In this document: positions 1 to 8,190 of the stretch, one piece after another
Position numbering within the stretch: position 1 is the first letter of the stretch
How the letters are laid out: every line of letters begins with the position of its first letter
Assembly: GCF_023746535.1 (NCBI RefSeq)
Contig: NZ_CP098747.1
Location: 2,006,501-2,070,500, forward strand
DNA: 64,000 nt
DNA from: Sneathiella marina
Lineage (GTDB): Bacteria; Pseudomonadota; Alphaproteobacteria; Sneathiellales; Sneathiellaceae
Direction of reading: 5' to 3'
Notes under the pieces: model-generated
Database searches by the model: none
Told to the model about the DNA's origin: nothing
What the model saw: the letters and a program-made list of their open reading frames with translations, nothing else
Position numbers and translations under genes: made by a program

Positions 1-459
1 TTTTTCCGTCCGGGAAATTCCGGCTGGCCGGTGTTTGACACGGCTTATTGCAAACTCGGAGTCTATATTTGCTATGACCGACATTTCCCCGAAGGTTGGC
101 GTGCGTTGGCGCTGAATGGGGCGGAGTATATCGTTAATCCATCGGCGACTGTGAAAGGGGTCAGCCAGTATTTATGGGAGCTGGAACAACCAGCCTCGGC
201 CGTGGCGAATGGCTGCTATATTGGCGCGGTCAACCGGATTGGTTCGGAAGCACCGTGGAATATCGGCGAGTTTTACGGATCGTCCTATGTGGTCAATCCG
301 CGCGGCGAAATTATTGCCCAGGCGTCGGAAGATAAGGACGAGCTGGTCGTGACGGATATGGATATGGATATGGTCAAGGAAATCCGCGATAACTGGCAAT
401 TTTTCCGCGACCGCAGACCCGAAATGTATGGAGATCTGTCAGACGTTGGCAAGAGCTAG
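1..459 (+). CDS. Nitrilase-superfamily amidase, beta-ureidopropionase-like (3' part)
   Basis: The reading frame is open from base 1, so the 5' end lies outside the window; 152 residues are visible. The nucleophile Cys sits in YICYDRHFPEGWR (visible residue 24), followed by LNGAEYIVNPSAT, the nitrilase core around the catalytic cysteine. The C-terminal part (IGAVNRIGSE, FYGSSYVVNPRGE, DNWQFFRDRRPEMY) resembles beta-ureidopropionase (N-carbamoyl-beta-alanine amidohydrolase), the last enzyme of reductive pyrimidine degradation, more than N-carbamoylputrescine amidase. The Glu and Lys of the triad lie upstream and cannot be checked. No other pyrimidine-catabolism gene is in view, so the substrate is inferred. 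It is convergent with the EamA gene 15 bases downstream. Confidence 0.8.
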   Translation, partial: FFRPGNSGWPVFDTAYCKLGVYICYDRHFPEGWRALALNGAEYIVNPSATVKGVSQYLWELEQPASAVANGCYIGAVNRIGSEAPWNIGEFYGSSYVVNPRGEIIAQASEDKDELVVTDMDMDMVKEIRDNWQFFRDRRPEMYGDLSDVGKS

Positions 460-474
460 GGGTTGTATCTTTAC

Positions 475-1356
475 TCACGCTTTGCCCAACTGCCGCTCCC
501 GATAGAGGATATACAGGCCGCTACAGACAATGATCAGCGCGCCGACAATGGTCAGGCCGTCGGGGAAGTCGCCGAACACGGCATAGCCGAAAATCGCCAT
601 CCAGATCAACTGCACATACTGGAACGGTGCAGCGGTTGACGCTGTGGTGAAGTCAAAAGCCTTGATCATGATAAAGTGACTAACGCCGCCAATCAGGCCA
701 ATAACTATGAGGATCAGCCATCCTTGCAGGTCGGGGGCGACCCAGAAAAACGGCATGGCAGCACTCATTAAAACAGTCCCGACAAGCGACGTATAGAAAA
801 GCGTTGTTGCCGGATTGTCGATGCCGGACAGAAACCGGGTCATGATCTGGTACAGCGCGTAAAAAATGGCGGTGCAGATCACCAGAAACAGGGCCGGGTG
901 GACCTCGGTCATGCCGGGCCGGAGAATAACCATCGCTCCCAGAAATCCCACAATTACAGCCCCCCAGCGACGGTAGCTTATTTTTTCCTTCAGAATAAGA
1001 ACTGAAAACAGGATAACAAAAAGCGGCGCCGTCGAACCGACAGCGCCGGCATCGGCCAATGGCACGTATTTTATCGCTGTGAAAAAGCTGATGGTCGCGC
1101 AGAGCAGTAACATGGAGCGGATAATCTGGAGTTTGGGCCGATTGGTTTGGATGAGCCTGAGGCCCTGCGAGGGAACCATGAACAGGGTCATCAATACGGT
1201 GTGAAAGAAATTCCGCGCCCAGACAACTTGCATGGGTGGGTAGGATTCTGTCGCGACCTTGACAATCGTGTCCATCACCACGAACAGGAAGATGGCCGTA
1301 CAAAACAGGAAGATCCCTTTATAGGAACTTGGGGCAGCAGTCGTCGGCGCAGACAT
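475..1356 (-). CDS. EamA/DMT-family transporter (RhaT/YdcZ type)
   Basis: A 293-residue inner-membrane protein with about ten hydrophobic helices arranged as two tandem EamA repeats. The first repeat opens with FLFCTAIFLFVVMDTIVK and the second with FLVICTAIFYALYQIMTRF. The end of each repeat has the typical G-A-x-I-V or L pattern (WGAVIVGFLGAMVILRP; VGALIIVCSGLYILYRER). The length is normal for the drug/metabolite transporter superfamily. The ATG is preceded by a GGAGAC ribosome-binding site. Family members export amino acids, nucleobases or other metabolites. Nothing here identifies the substrate, and the adjacent amidase is convergent rather than co-transcribed. Confidence 0.88.
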   Translation of the reverse strand: MSAPTTAAPSSYKGIFLFCTAIFLFVVMDTIVKVATESYPPMQVVWARNFFHTVLMTLFMVPSQGLRLIQTNRPKLQIIRSMLLLCATISFFTAIKYVPLADAGAVGSTAPLFVILFSVLILKEKISYRRWGAVIVGFLGAMVILRPGMTEVHPALFLVICTAIFYALYQIMTRFLSGIDNPATTLFYTSLVGTVLMSAAMPFFWVAPDLQGWLILIVIGLIGGVSHFIMIKAFDFTTASTAAPFQYVQLIWMAIFGYAVFGDFPDGLTIVGALIIVCSGLYILYRERQLGKA

Positions 1357-1509
1357 TCTGTCTCCAGTGTTTTTATTATTGGGAGCTGTTGCGCCCGATT
1401 CAATAAACGATCTTCCTATTCCGGGAGATTGTCAAGTTTCCTGCTGGATCGGCGGAAATCCTAAAATTGAGGCTTTCTATTTATTCGCCAATTGAGTAGC
1501 CTTGCGGCC

Positions 1510-2310
1510 ATGACTGATGCACTTTTATACGAACAAGATGAGGGCGTTGTAACCCTCACGATCAATCGGCCAGAGGAGCGTAACGCCCTGTCCGATGATG
1601 TCATTTTCGATGCGTTTATTGACGCGGCGAAGCGGATCAATACAGATAATTCAGTCCGCTGCGTTATTCTGACCGGTGCCGGAAAAGCTTTTTCCGCTGG
1701 CGGGAATGTCAAGCATATGCGGGACAAGGAGGGGATGTTCGCGGGCTCTCCGGCGGAGTTGCGGGAATCCTACCGTCAGGGCATTCAGAAAATCCCCCTG
1801 GCCTTCTATAATCTGGAAGTCCCGACAATCGCCGCCGTCAATGGCGCGGCGGTAGGGGCGGGATTTGATCTCACCTGCATGTGCGATATCCGTATTGCAG
1901 CTGAATCTGCTCGATTTGCGGAAAGTTTCGTTAAGCTGGGAATTATCCCAGGGGATGGCGGAGCCTGGTTCCTGCCACGGGTGATCGGGCGCAGTCGCGC
2001 AGCCGAAATGACTTTTACCGGTGAAATGATCGATAGTGCCACGGCCCTCGACTGGGGACTTGTATCGCGCGTTGTGCCGAACGAAAAACTGATGGACACC
2101 GCTCGCGACCTGGCACGGCGCATTGCCGTTAATCCACCGCATTCGCTCCGTATGGCAAAGAAACTACTGCGCGAAGGGGAGCATATGCGCCTGGACAGCC
2201 TGCTGGAAATGTCCGCTGCCTATCAGGCACTCTCCCATCACGCGAAAGATCATGGCGAAGCCATTGATGCCTTTTTTGAGAAACGCGATGGAAACTTCAA
2301 AGGTGAGTGA
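1510..2310 (+). CDS. Enoyl-CoA hydratase/isomerase (crotonase) family protein
   Basis: A 266-residue crotonase-fold enzyme. The ATG at 1510 is preferred over an in-frame TTG at 1492 because family members begin about ten residues before the first strand. The two oxyanion-hole segments are clear: AFSAGGNVKHM (about residues 63-73) and NGAAVGAGFDL (about 108-118). The segment FAESFVKLGIIPGDGG replaces the classical FGQPEILLGTIPGAGG. The second catalytic Glu of enoyl-CoA hydratase therefore appears to be Phe, and an Asp is present in the PGDGG turn. This favours a divergent hydratase or isomerase over a textbook FadB/EchA hydratase. It starts a short plus-strand group with the small unknown gene and the glycosylase. 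Confidence 0.85.
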   Translation: MTDALLYEQDEGVVTLTINRPEERNALSDDVIFDAFIDAAKRINTDNSVRCVILTGAGKAFSAGGNVKHMRDKEGMFAGSPAELRESYRQGIQKIPLAFYNLEVPTIAAVNGAAVGAGFDLTCMCDIRIAAESARFAESFVKLGIIPGDGGAWFLPRVIGRSRAAEMTFTGEMIDSATALDWGLVSRVVPNEKLMDTARDLARRIAVNPPHSLRMAKKLLREGEHMRLDSLLEMSAAYQALSHHAKDHGEAIDAFFEKRDGNFKGE

Positions 2311-2341
2311 CCTGCAGCTGATGTTAACAGGAGCACCTGCC

Positions 2342-2581
2342 ATGAGTTGGCTGGCGGGACAGTCCTTTAGGATCGAGCTGGAGGAGCCCGTCGAAAAACA
2401 ACTTGCTCGAAAATGCGAGATTTTGAAGGTTAATCACGTGACTTGTCTGATTTTCGGCAAAAGGCTTGCCGAGGAAGTTCTCGCTGAATGGGAACGCGCG
2501 CCACCTGCCGGTGTTGTTTTACATAAACTGGATGATCAGCAACGGTCCGAGCTGATGCACCGGCTTGGGACCGTATCGTGA
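2342..2581 (+). CDS. Small hypothetical protein, 79 aa, coupled to uracil-DNA glycosylase
   Basis: Starts at ATG 2342 behind an AGGAG at 2328-2332 (9-base spacing), 31 bases after the crotonase stop. An in-frame ATG at 2321 lacks such a site. The 79-residue product is soluble, without a signal peptide or membrane segment, and rich in Glu, Leu and Arg (MSWLAGQSFRIELEEP, then LEDW-like helical stretches such as RLAEEVLAEWERAP). Its TGA overlaps the GTG of the following glycosylase (GTGA at 2578-2581), which indicates translational coupling. I do not recognise a family. The good ribosome-binding site and the coupled overlap support it being real. Confidence 0.6.
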   Translation: MSWLAGQSFRIELEEPVEKQLARKCEILKVNHVTCLIFGKRLAEEVLAEWERAPPAGVVLHKLDDQQRSELMHRLGTVS

Positions 2582-3168
2582 CCAGTGCCCTGGATCAGAT
2601 TTTAAAGGACATCCGCGCCTGCCGGATTTGCGAGGCGTCACTACCACTGGGGCCAAGACCGGTCCTGATTGCCGACGCCGAAGCACCCATCCTGATTGCC
2701 GGACAGGCCCCGGGTACCAAAGTCCATGCGTCGGGTATCCCCTGGGATGATCCGTCGGGAGACCGGCTGCGTGAATGGCTGGGTGTGGATAAGGAGACTT
2801 TTTACAATCCCAAGAATTTCGCCATAATTCCACAAGGTTTTTGTTATCCGGGACGCCTTGAAAAAGGTGGCGACAGCCCACCGCGACCGGAATGCGCACA
2901 AACCTGGCACCCCAACCTGATTCCTTTATTGCCGAACGTGAAACTGACCCTGGCCGTTGGCCAATATGCCCATAAATACCATTTGGGTCCGCGCCGGAAG
3001 AAAACCCTGACGGCGACGGTTCAGGCGTATGAGGAATTCGCCCCCGATTTACTCCCGCTCCCGCATCCGAGTTGGCGGGTGACCGGCTGGATGAAGAAGA
3101 ACCCCTGGTATGAAACCGAGATCGTCCCGATCCTGCAAGCCGAAACACGGCGTTTGTTAAATCTGTGA
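2578..3168 (+). CDS. Uracil-DNA glycosylase superfamily protein (family-4-like, Fe-S)
   Basis: A 196-residue protein starting at a GTG that overlaps the previous stop codon. Seen directly: an N-terminal CRIC pair (C15, C18) and a second pair C89 and C106 spaced by 16 residues. This matches the C-x2-C ... C-x(14-17)-C ligand pattern of the [4Fe-4S] cluster of family 4/5 uracil-DNA glycosylases. The glycosylase motif A equivalent is AGQAPGTKVHASG (41-53), and the late motif is LPHPSWR (161-167), equivalent to HPS. By family knowledge it excises uracil or a related base from DNA in base-excision repair. Exact subfamily and lesion preference cannot be told from sequence alone; some family members in this branch are uncharacterised. 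Confidence 0.82.
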   Translation: MTSALDQILKDIRACRICEASLPLGPRPVLIADAEAPILIAGQAPGTKVHASGIPWDDPSGDRLREWLGVDKETFYNPKNFAIIPQGFCYPGRLEKGGDSPPRPECAQTWHPNLIPLLPNVKLTLAVGQYAHKYHLGPRRKKTLTATVQAYEEFAPDLLPLPHPSWRVTGWMKKNPWYETEIVPILQAETRRLLNL

Positions 3169-3172
3169 TTCC

Positions 3173-4174
3173 ATGACGGTTAAATTTAAATTCCGAAAAC
3201 GGGCCCATCATGTCTTTTTGGCGATGATGCTTGTTGTTCTCAGTTCCGCCTGCACCCCTGTCGTACAGCAGGCCGGGGAGTCGCGGGTAGATCCCGAGCT
3301 GACCGCTACGACTTTGACGACTTTCGATGATAAGGAATTACCGGTAAAGATCTGGGAAGCGACGGAAGGAACCCGGGCAGTGATCATTGCTGTTCATGGC
3401 ATTAATGATTACAGCAATGCCTTCGCTTTTCCCGGAAGCTGGTGGTCGACGCAGGGCATAACAACAATTGCCTATGATCAGCGAGGATTTGGCGCAACTC
3501 CCGAGACTGGAGTTTGGCCCGGACAGGACCTTATGGTGCGGGACCTGGCCAGTCTTGTCGAGCAAGCCAAGCAGAAATACCCGACCGTACCGATTTACCT
3601 GCTGGGTGAAAGCATGGGGGGTGCAGTTGTCATGACTGCTGTCGGCGACCCGGAGTTCCCCGAGGTCTCTGGGGCAATCCTGTCTGCACCAGCCGTATGG
3701 GGATGGCAATCGCTTAATATTTTCTACAAAACAGTTCTATGGACAGCAGCCCATACCTTTCCTGAGACAAAATTGACGGGCAGGGGACTTGGTGTACAGG
3801 CATCGGATAACATATCCGTCTTGCGCAATCTGGGGGCGGATCCTTTGTTTATAAAGGCAACCCGTATTGACGCGATTTACGGCCTCGTCGATTTGATGGA
3901 TAATGCCTATGAAGCGGCAGACGATCTGTTGCCACCCATTTTACTGCTATACGGGGAAAAAGACGAGCTTGTCCCGAAATCATCGGTGGACGCCATGGCC
4001 GCACGTTTGCCTGAGGATGTTGACATTGTGCTGTATGAGAACGGCTGGCATATGCTTATGCGGGATTTACAAGGGCCCGTGGTATGGCGTGATATTGCCG
4101 ATTGGATTTTCGAGCGGAATATATCCTCTGGAAACAAAATCAACGGCCTGCCGCTTTTTCCTAAGAACGAATAA
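3173..4174 (+). CDS. Lipoprotein alpha/beta hydrolase (lysophospholipase-like)
   Basis: A 333-residue protein beginning with a lipoprotein signal peptide (basic MTVKFKFRKR, then a hydrophobic stretch and lipobox LSSAC, lipidated Cys at 27), so it is expected to be membrane-anchored on the periplasmic side. The alpha/beta hydrolase triad is visible: Ser147 in GESMGG, Asp264 in GEKDELVP and His293 in NGWHMLM, with the oxyanion region at VHGINDYSNAF. It resembles monoacylglycerol lipase/lysophospholipase (PldB, Hydrolase_4) proteins, so the substrate is probably an acyl ester. It begins four bases after the glycosylase stop, so it is probably co-transcribed. No functional link to DNA repair is implied. 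Confidence 0.82.
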   Translation: MTVKFKFRKRAHHVFLAMMLVVLSSACTPVVQQAGESRVDPELTATTLTTFDDKELPVKIWEATEGTRAVIIAVHGINDYSNAFAFPGSWWSTQGITTIAYDQRGFGATPETGVWPGQDLMVRDLASLVEQAKQKYPTVPIYLLGESMGGAVVMTAVGDPEFPEVSGAILSAPAVWGWQSLNIFYKTVLWTAAHTFPETKLTGRGLGVQASDNISVLRNLGADPLFIKATRIDAIYGLVDLMDNAYEAADDLLPPILLLYGEKDELVPKSSVDAMAARLPEDVDIVLYENGWHMLMRDLQGPVVWRDIADWIFERNISSGNKINGLPLFPKNE

Positions 4175-4197
4175 TCCCGCGTTATCCCTATGGAGCG

Positions 4198-4788
4198 TCA
4201 GATCTGTATTCCCAGGCAAGCGTGCAGTTCCTGTAGGATAATCTGACTGACCTGATCACCGGTAACAGCGATATGATCAGACGCCAGAAAGTCCGACAGA
4301 CTGGCGGATAAGGCTACAAGTTTCCAGGCGAGAACATCGGGATCCATTTTGGATTTCAAGGCGCCGGATTTAAGGCCGTCGCGTATATATCCCGATAATT
4401 GTGCGTGAAAATCATTTACCGCTTTGCCATAAACAGTATCAAATTCCGCTGAGCGTGTTGCCTCATCGGCGGCGCTGATCCAAATGCGGGAGATACTGGT
4501 GCTGTTCGGCACCTTGCGCCAGTCGAGAACCCGTATCAAGGCTTCGCCAATGGGATATTGCGCCACAAGCAAGTCATTGGCTTCAAGATCCTGCTGCGCG
4601 GCATAGAGCAGGGATGAGCATTTCAGTTCAGTCAAGGAGTCGAAATGATGGTGAATGATGCCGGTCGCGGCACCAAGTTCAGCTGCCACACCGCGCGCTG
4701 TTATACCGCCGAATCCCTTTTGTGCGACGACATCAAGAACAGCCTTGAAAATGGTTTCACGACGTTCTTCTTTTGCTAAATAAGCCAA
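4198..4788 (-). CDS. TetR-family transcriptional regulator (BetI-like)
   Basis: A 196-residue protein with an N-terminal TetR helix-turn-helix (residues about 8-55: ERRETIFKAVLDVVAQKGF, then GVAAELGAATGIIHHHF), where the recognition-helix region G-I-I-H-H-H-F matches the BetI-type G-x-x-x-x-H-F. The C-terminal ligand domain has the BetI_C-like pattern WRKVPNSTSISRIWISAADEA. The start is a TTG preceded by AAGGAA. It is divergent from a MATE efflux gene across 166 bases that contain palindromes, so it probably represses that exporter and itself. The inducer is unknown; there are no choline or betaine genes nearby, so it should not be named BetI. Confidence 0.85.
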   Translation of the reverse strand: MAYLAKEERRETIFKAVLDVVAQKGFGGITARGVAAELGAATGIIHHHFDSLTELKCSSLLYAAQQDLEANDLLVAQYPIGEALIRVLDWRKVPNSTSISRIWISAADEATRSAEFDTVYGKAVNDFHAQLSGYIRDGLKSGALKSKMDPDVLAWKLVALSASLSDFLASDHIAVTGDQVSQIILQELHACLGIQI

Positions 4789-4828
4789 GCATTTCCTTCC
4801 CGGATCTCAAAATATTTCTTCTCCACTG

Positions 4829-4876
4829 TTGACATATATTGAATTTGGCCATATGTCCAACTTGAACGGATGTTCA
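4829..4876. promoter_or_regulatory. Candidate TetR operators in tetR-MATE intergenic region
   Basis: Two inverted repeats lie between the divergent genes. One is GACATAT (4831-4837) paired with ATATGTC (4851-4857), with a TTGACA hexamer (4829-4834) overlapping its left arm. The other is TGAAC-GGAT-GTTCA (4863-4876), a perfect 5-bp inverted repeat with a 4-base centre, a typical shape for TetR-family operators. Their position between the two starts fits control of both genes. Binding by the adjacent regulator is inferred. Confidence 0.5.
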
Positions 4877-4954
4877 GTTTCAGTATTCCCCCAATATTGA
4901 CCCGAAAAACTCCGTTCGCCAACACGTAATATTCAATTTAGAGAGATAGAGGCC

Positions 4955-6310
4955 ATGTCAGTCGTGAGCGCTGAGCAAAAAATGATCACGGGCACACCGA
5001 TAAACGAGTTTTTTCGGTTCGTTTTCCCGTCGGTTTTCGGCATGCTCGCAATTTCCTCTGCAGTAATTGTCGATGGTATCTTTATCGGTAATTTCGTTGG
5101 AGCGGATGCGCTTGCATCCGTCAACCTCGTTATGCCGCTACTGGCCTTGATTTACGGGCTCATGATTATGATGACGGTTGGATCCTCGGTGATTGCCGGA
5201 AAATATTTGGGCGAGAAAAACGTACCGGCTGCATCGGATGTTTTTTCCAAAACCGGCATAACTGTCTTATTGATGTCCCTTGTAAGCGTCCTCGTGATGT
5301 TCGTATTTCCTGAGATGATCGCGCGTGGGCTAGGAGCTATGGGAACGACTGTTTCTTTAAGTGCAGAATATCTAAGAGTTCTCGCCTGGTTTTATCCAGT
5401 TTTGGCTGTGGTAGTGCTATTGAGCCAATTTGCCCGCGTTGATGGCCGGCCGAGCTTTTCACTTTATGGGATGATTGGTATTACGGTATCCAATATCGGG
5501 CTCGATGCGCTTTTGGTTGGATGGCTTGGATGGGGCTTGTTTGGTGCCGCCCTTGCCACGGGATTGGCATATGTCACGGGTGCTGCTGTGATCCTAGTTC
5601 ATTTCCTGGGATCAAAGGCTGTCCTTAAATTCGTCCGTCCGCGGGGATCATGGTCCGTCATTCCGCGCGCCGCGATCAATGGATTTTCGGAGTTTCTGAA
5701 TGAAACCTCTGCCGGTATTGTGCTGTTTATCCTGAACTGGATACTAATGATCCATGTGGGCGCATCCGGTGTCGCCGCGTTTACGATTGTCAATTATGTG
5801 TTTTTCATTGGTCTTCTGGTTTTCTACGGGGTGGCTGAAGGCATTGTGCCCTTGATCAGCGTCAATTTTGGCGCGCGTCAAGCACAGCGGATATCCACGT
5901 TCCTGTTTATGGGGATCGGGTTTAACTTGTTCGTTGGCGGGCTGATCGCCGCGACAATGCTGATTTGGTCCGGTGAGTTGGTCGGTGTCTTCCTGAACGC
6001 CGATGAAACGGATATACAGCTGCTTGCCGTCAGCATTATTGCAATCGTCTGGCCGATGTTCCTGTTCAACGGCGCAAATATTGCTGTGTCCACGTACTTC
6101 ACAGGCATGCATTGCGCAAAGCAATCAGCGATGATTGCTATGGCACGGTCACTTGTGCTGCCGGTTACCCTGATTTACCTGTTCTGGCAGCAATTTGGCT
6201 ATATGGGGGCGTTCTACGCCCTGCCCATTGCCGAAGCGCTTGCTTTGTTGCTGAGCATTATGCTGTTCCGCTCCCGCACACCCCACACTATGGTCCGTGC
6301 CACCGCTTAA
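4955..6310 (+). CDS. MATE-family multidrug/metabolite efflux protein
   Basis: A 451-residue inner-membrane protein with twelve predicted hydrophobic helices in two MatE halves (first about residues 20-185, second about 240-405). The start is ATG 4955 with an upstream purine-rich GAGAGATAGAGG. Family features include the opening TPINEFFRFVFPSVFGMLA, a small-residue-rich helix GIFIGNFVGADALASVNLVMPL, and in the second half SAGIVLFILNWI. MATE proteins export cationic drugs or metabolites using a Na+ or H+ gradient. The divergent TetR gene and palindromic sites suggest inducible efflux. No substrate can be assigned. Confidence 0.88.
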   Translation: MSVVSAEQKMITGTPINEFFRFVFPSVFGMLAISSAVIVDGIFIGNFVGADALASVNLVMPLLALIYGLMIMMTVGSSVIAGKYLGEKNVPAASDVFSKTGITVLLMSLVSVLVMFVFPEMIARGLGAMGTTVSLSAEYLRVLAWFYPVLAVVVLLSQFARVDGRPSFSLYGMIGITVSNIGLDALLVGWLGWGLFGAALATGLAYVTGAAVILVHFLGSKAVLKFVRPRGSWSVIPRAAINGFSEFLNETSAGIVLFILNWILMIHVGASGVAAFTIVNYVFFIGLLVFYGVAEGIVPLISVNFGARQAQRISTFLFMGIGFNLFVGGLIAATMLIWSGELVGVFLNADETDIQLLAVSIIAIVWPMFLFNGANIAVSTYFTGMHCAKQSAMIAMARSLVLPVTLIYLFWQQFGYMGAFYALPIAEALALLLSIMLFRSRTPHTMVRATA

Positions 6311-6352
6311 GGAACGGCTCGTGGTATAACTGTTCGTTCGGGCTGACAATGG

Positions 6353-6390
6353 CCTGTAAAAGGAACCTGCGATTAGATTCCTTTTACAGG
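6353..6390 (+). terminator. Long perfect inverted repeat, probable terminator after MATE gene
   Basis: CCTGTAAAAGGAA (6353-6365) pairs perfectly with TTCCTTTTACAGG (6378-6390) across a 12-base loop, giving a 13-bp stem that starts 43 bases after the MATE stop. Only TTTCAACA follows, so the U-tract is weak. It may be a poor intrinsic terminator, a processing site, or a remnant repeat. The rest of the 6311-6527 gap shows nothing recognisable apart from AT-rich DNA in front of the lipoprotein genes. Confidence 0.5.
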
Positions 6391-6527
6391 TTTCAACACT
6401 GTGTTTTTGTGCAACAGAGCCACTGCAATCTCCATATACAGACTGCCTTTCGATTGACGCTATTCATCTAAAATGCCATTTTTGCGATATACAATATATT
6501 CCAATTTCCTTAAAAGGTGTTTTATTT

Positions 6528-6953
6528 ATGCGGATAGTATTCGTTTGCCTCGCGTTTGCGTTGTTGGTTGGCTGTACAGCTTCAGGCCCTCTATTTACTG
6601 AAAAAGGGCAGCAAGTTACGCCGATTGCCGGTGAAAGCCGGGTATTTGTGTATCGAGTTGATACGATCATCGGATCTGGCGGGTCTGTTAAATTTTTGGA
6701 CGACGGAGTGGATAAAGGATCCATAAATGTCGGTGGCTATATTACTTACACGGCGAAACCCGGATATCATGCACTTCTTACGGAAACGCCGGGTATTGAT
6801 AAGCTCTTTCACTTAGAAATGGCGGCTGGTGAGGTTTATTACTTAAGAATAGATTATAACCCGGGTACATGGACCGGTACTTTCACAACAAATGTCATCC
6901 CGGAAACCACAGCTTTGCCGCAACTTAAATTAACTAGGTATCAGGGCAAATAG
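6528..6953 (+). CDS. DUF2846-like lipoprotein (first of tandem pair)
   Basis: A 141-residue predicted lipoprotein: signal peptide MRIVFVCLAFALLVGC with lipobox LVGC (lipidated Cys at 16). The mature domain has the DUF2846-like order of strands: SRVFVYRVDT, a short insert, GSINVGGYITYTAKPGYHALLTE, then GEVYYLRIDY. It is followed 22 bases later by a second lipoprotein with the same architecture, so the two arose by tandem duplication. Function is unknown. Neither gene has a strong ribosome-binding site. The base composition is more AT-rich than the flanking metabolic genes. Confidence 0.72.
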   Translation: MRIVFVCLAFALLVGCTASGPLFTEKGQQVTPIAGESRVFVYRVDTIIGSGGSVKFLDDGVDKGSINVGGYITYTAKPGYHALLTETPGIDKLFHLEMAAGEVYYLRIDYNPGTWTGTFTTNVIPETTALPQLKLTRYQGK

Positions 6954-6975
6954 ATTTCTTTCAAGGTATTATTTT

Positions 6976-7419
6976 ATGCGTTTTATATCCATTGTTTTGG
7001 CATTTGTTTTATTGGTTGGGTGCACGACTTCTGGCAAGAAATTCTCGGAGACAGCTGATAAACTGCCTGTTTCTTCAGATAAAAGCCGCGTTGTCGTTTA
7101 CCGTTCCACGCAGAACGCCTTGTCGGATGACAGCATGTCTGTTTTGGATAATGGGAAGGAGATGGGGACTTTGAATATCGGCGAGGTTGGTATTTACGAT
7201 ACGGATCCCGGCGACCATATAATTTATACAGATGAAACGGGTGAAAAAGGCAGGAAAGCCCATATTTCCATGAAACCCGGCGAAATATATTATGTAAAAT
7301 TTACGGTTTATGACAATTACTATCTTCGTATGGTATCCGCCGTGTTTATTTCTGATGAAATGACCGAAAAGAATGCCTTGCGGGATATACAGGTTTTACG
7401 CGAGCAAGCGAAAGAATAG
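6976..7419 (+). CDS. DUF2846-like lipoprotein (second of tandem pair)
   Basis: A 147-residue predicted lipoprotein, MRFISIVLAFVLLVGC with lipobox LVGC, parallel to the preceding gene. Shared blocks are SRVVVYRS, GTLNIGEVGIYDTDPGDHIIYTDE and MKPGEIYYVKF. The two copies are clearly diverged, which suggests an old duplication rather than a recent one. Its TAG (7417-7419) directly abuts the stop codon of the convergent gph gene with no intervening base. The function of DUF2846 proteins is not established. An envelope location is inferred from the lipobox. Confidence 0.72.
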   Translation: MRFISIVLAFVLLVGCTTSGKKFSETADKLPVSSDKSRVVVYRSTQNALSDDSMSVLDNGKEMGTLNIGEVGIYDTDPGDHIIYTDETGEKGRKAHISMKPGEIYYVKFTVYDNYYLRMVSAVFISDEMTEKNALRDIQVLREQAKE

Positions 7420-8112
7420 TCAGCTCCTTGTTATCTTGGTTACCAATGGATACAACTCGTCGAAATGATCAATAATATGGGTCGGGTTGAGGTCGGATAC
7501 GGGAATCTCCGTATAGCCGAAGGTAACGGCGATACTGGGGATTCCGGCGTTTCGGGCTGCGGAAATATCGCTGTCTGAATCGCCCACCATCAAGGCTGTA
7601 CCTTTGGTGAAGTTCATTTCCTCTAGTGTACCGTTGATATGTCCAGCATCGGGCTTTCGTACTTCGAAACTATCGCCGCCGGTGGTTGCCGTGAAAAATT
7701 TCGACAAGCCCATCTGCTGTAAGAGCGGAACAGCGAACCGCATGGGTTTGTTGGTACAGACGCCCATGGTCACCCCGGCTTTTTTAAACAACTCCAGCGA
7801 TGTTACGACGCCTTCATAAGGGACGCTGTGATCGATGAGGTGGTCTTCGTAATAATCAAAGAATTCTTCTACAAGCTCTTCGAATATTTCCGCGGACGGC
7901 ATACCGCCGGTTGCTGTTAAGCCTCTTTCCAGCAGCACTCGCGCACCTTGACCAACCATATGACGGACTTGCGCAATATCAATCAGATCCCGACCGGCCC
8001 GAGTGAGGGAGTGATTGAGCGCTCCGTGCAGGTCCGGCGCAGAATCAACGAGGGTTCCGTCAAGGTCAAAAAGTACGTATAAATCCTGCATGGGTGAAAA
8101 ATCCGGTAACAT
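7420..8112 (-). CDS. gph: Phosphoglycolate phosphatase (HAD superfamily)
   Basis: HAD-superfamily phosphatase of about 230 residues. Motif I is LFDLDGTLVDSAPDL near the N-terminus, the cap contains MVGQGARVLLERGL, motif II is GVCTNKP, and motif III/IV is VRKPDAGH followed by ALMVGDSDSDISAARNAG. This order is that of Gph, which removes phosphate from 2-phosphoglycolate, a by-product of DNA repair and of oxygenase chemistry. The start is uncertain: ATG 8112, ATG 8091 (immediately before motif I) and TTG 8145 are in frame and none has a strong ribosome-binding site. It is divergent from glmU. Confidence 0.85.
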   Translation of the reverse strand: MLPDFSPMQDLYVLFDLDGTLVDSAPDLHGALNHSLTRAGRDLIDIAQVRHMVGQGARVLLERGLTATGGMPSAEIFEELVEEFFDYYEDHLIDHSVPYEGVVTSLELFKKAGVTMGVCTNKPMRFAVPLLQQMGLSKFFTATTGGDSFEVRKPDAGHINGTLEEMNFTKGTALMVGDSDSDISAARNAGIPSIAVTFGYTEIPVSDLNPTHIIDHFDELYPLVTKITRS

Positions 8113-8190
8113 TGTTTGATTATATTTCTGTTCTTCCTTGTGCAAGAGTGCATCCGAATTGTAAAGTCCAACATTTTAAAATACTTCGAT

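Noticed and set aside
680-1303. Second minus-strand frame inside the EamA gene
   Set aside because: The EamA frame is longer, hydrophobic and family-consistent; this one is a shadow with unlikely composition.
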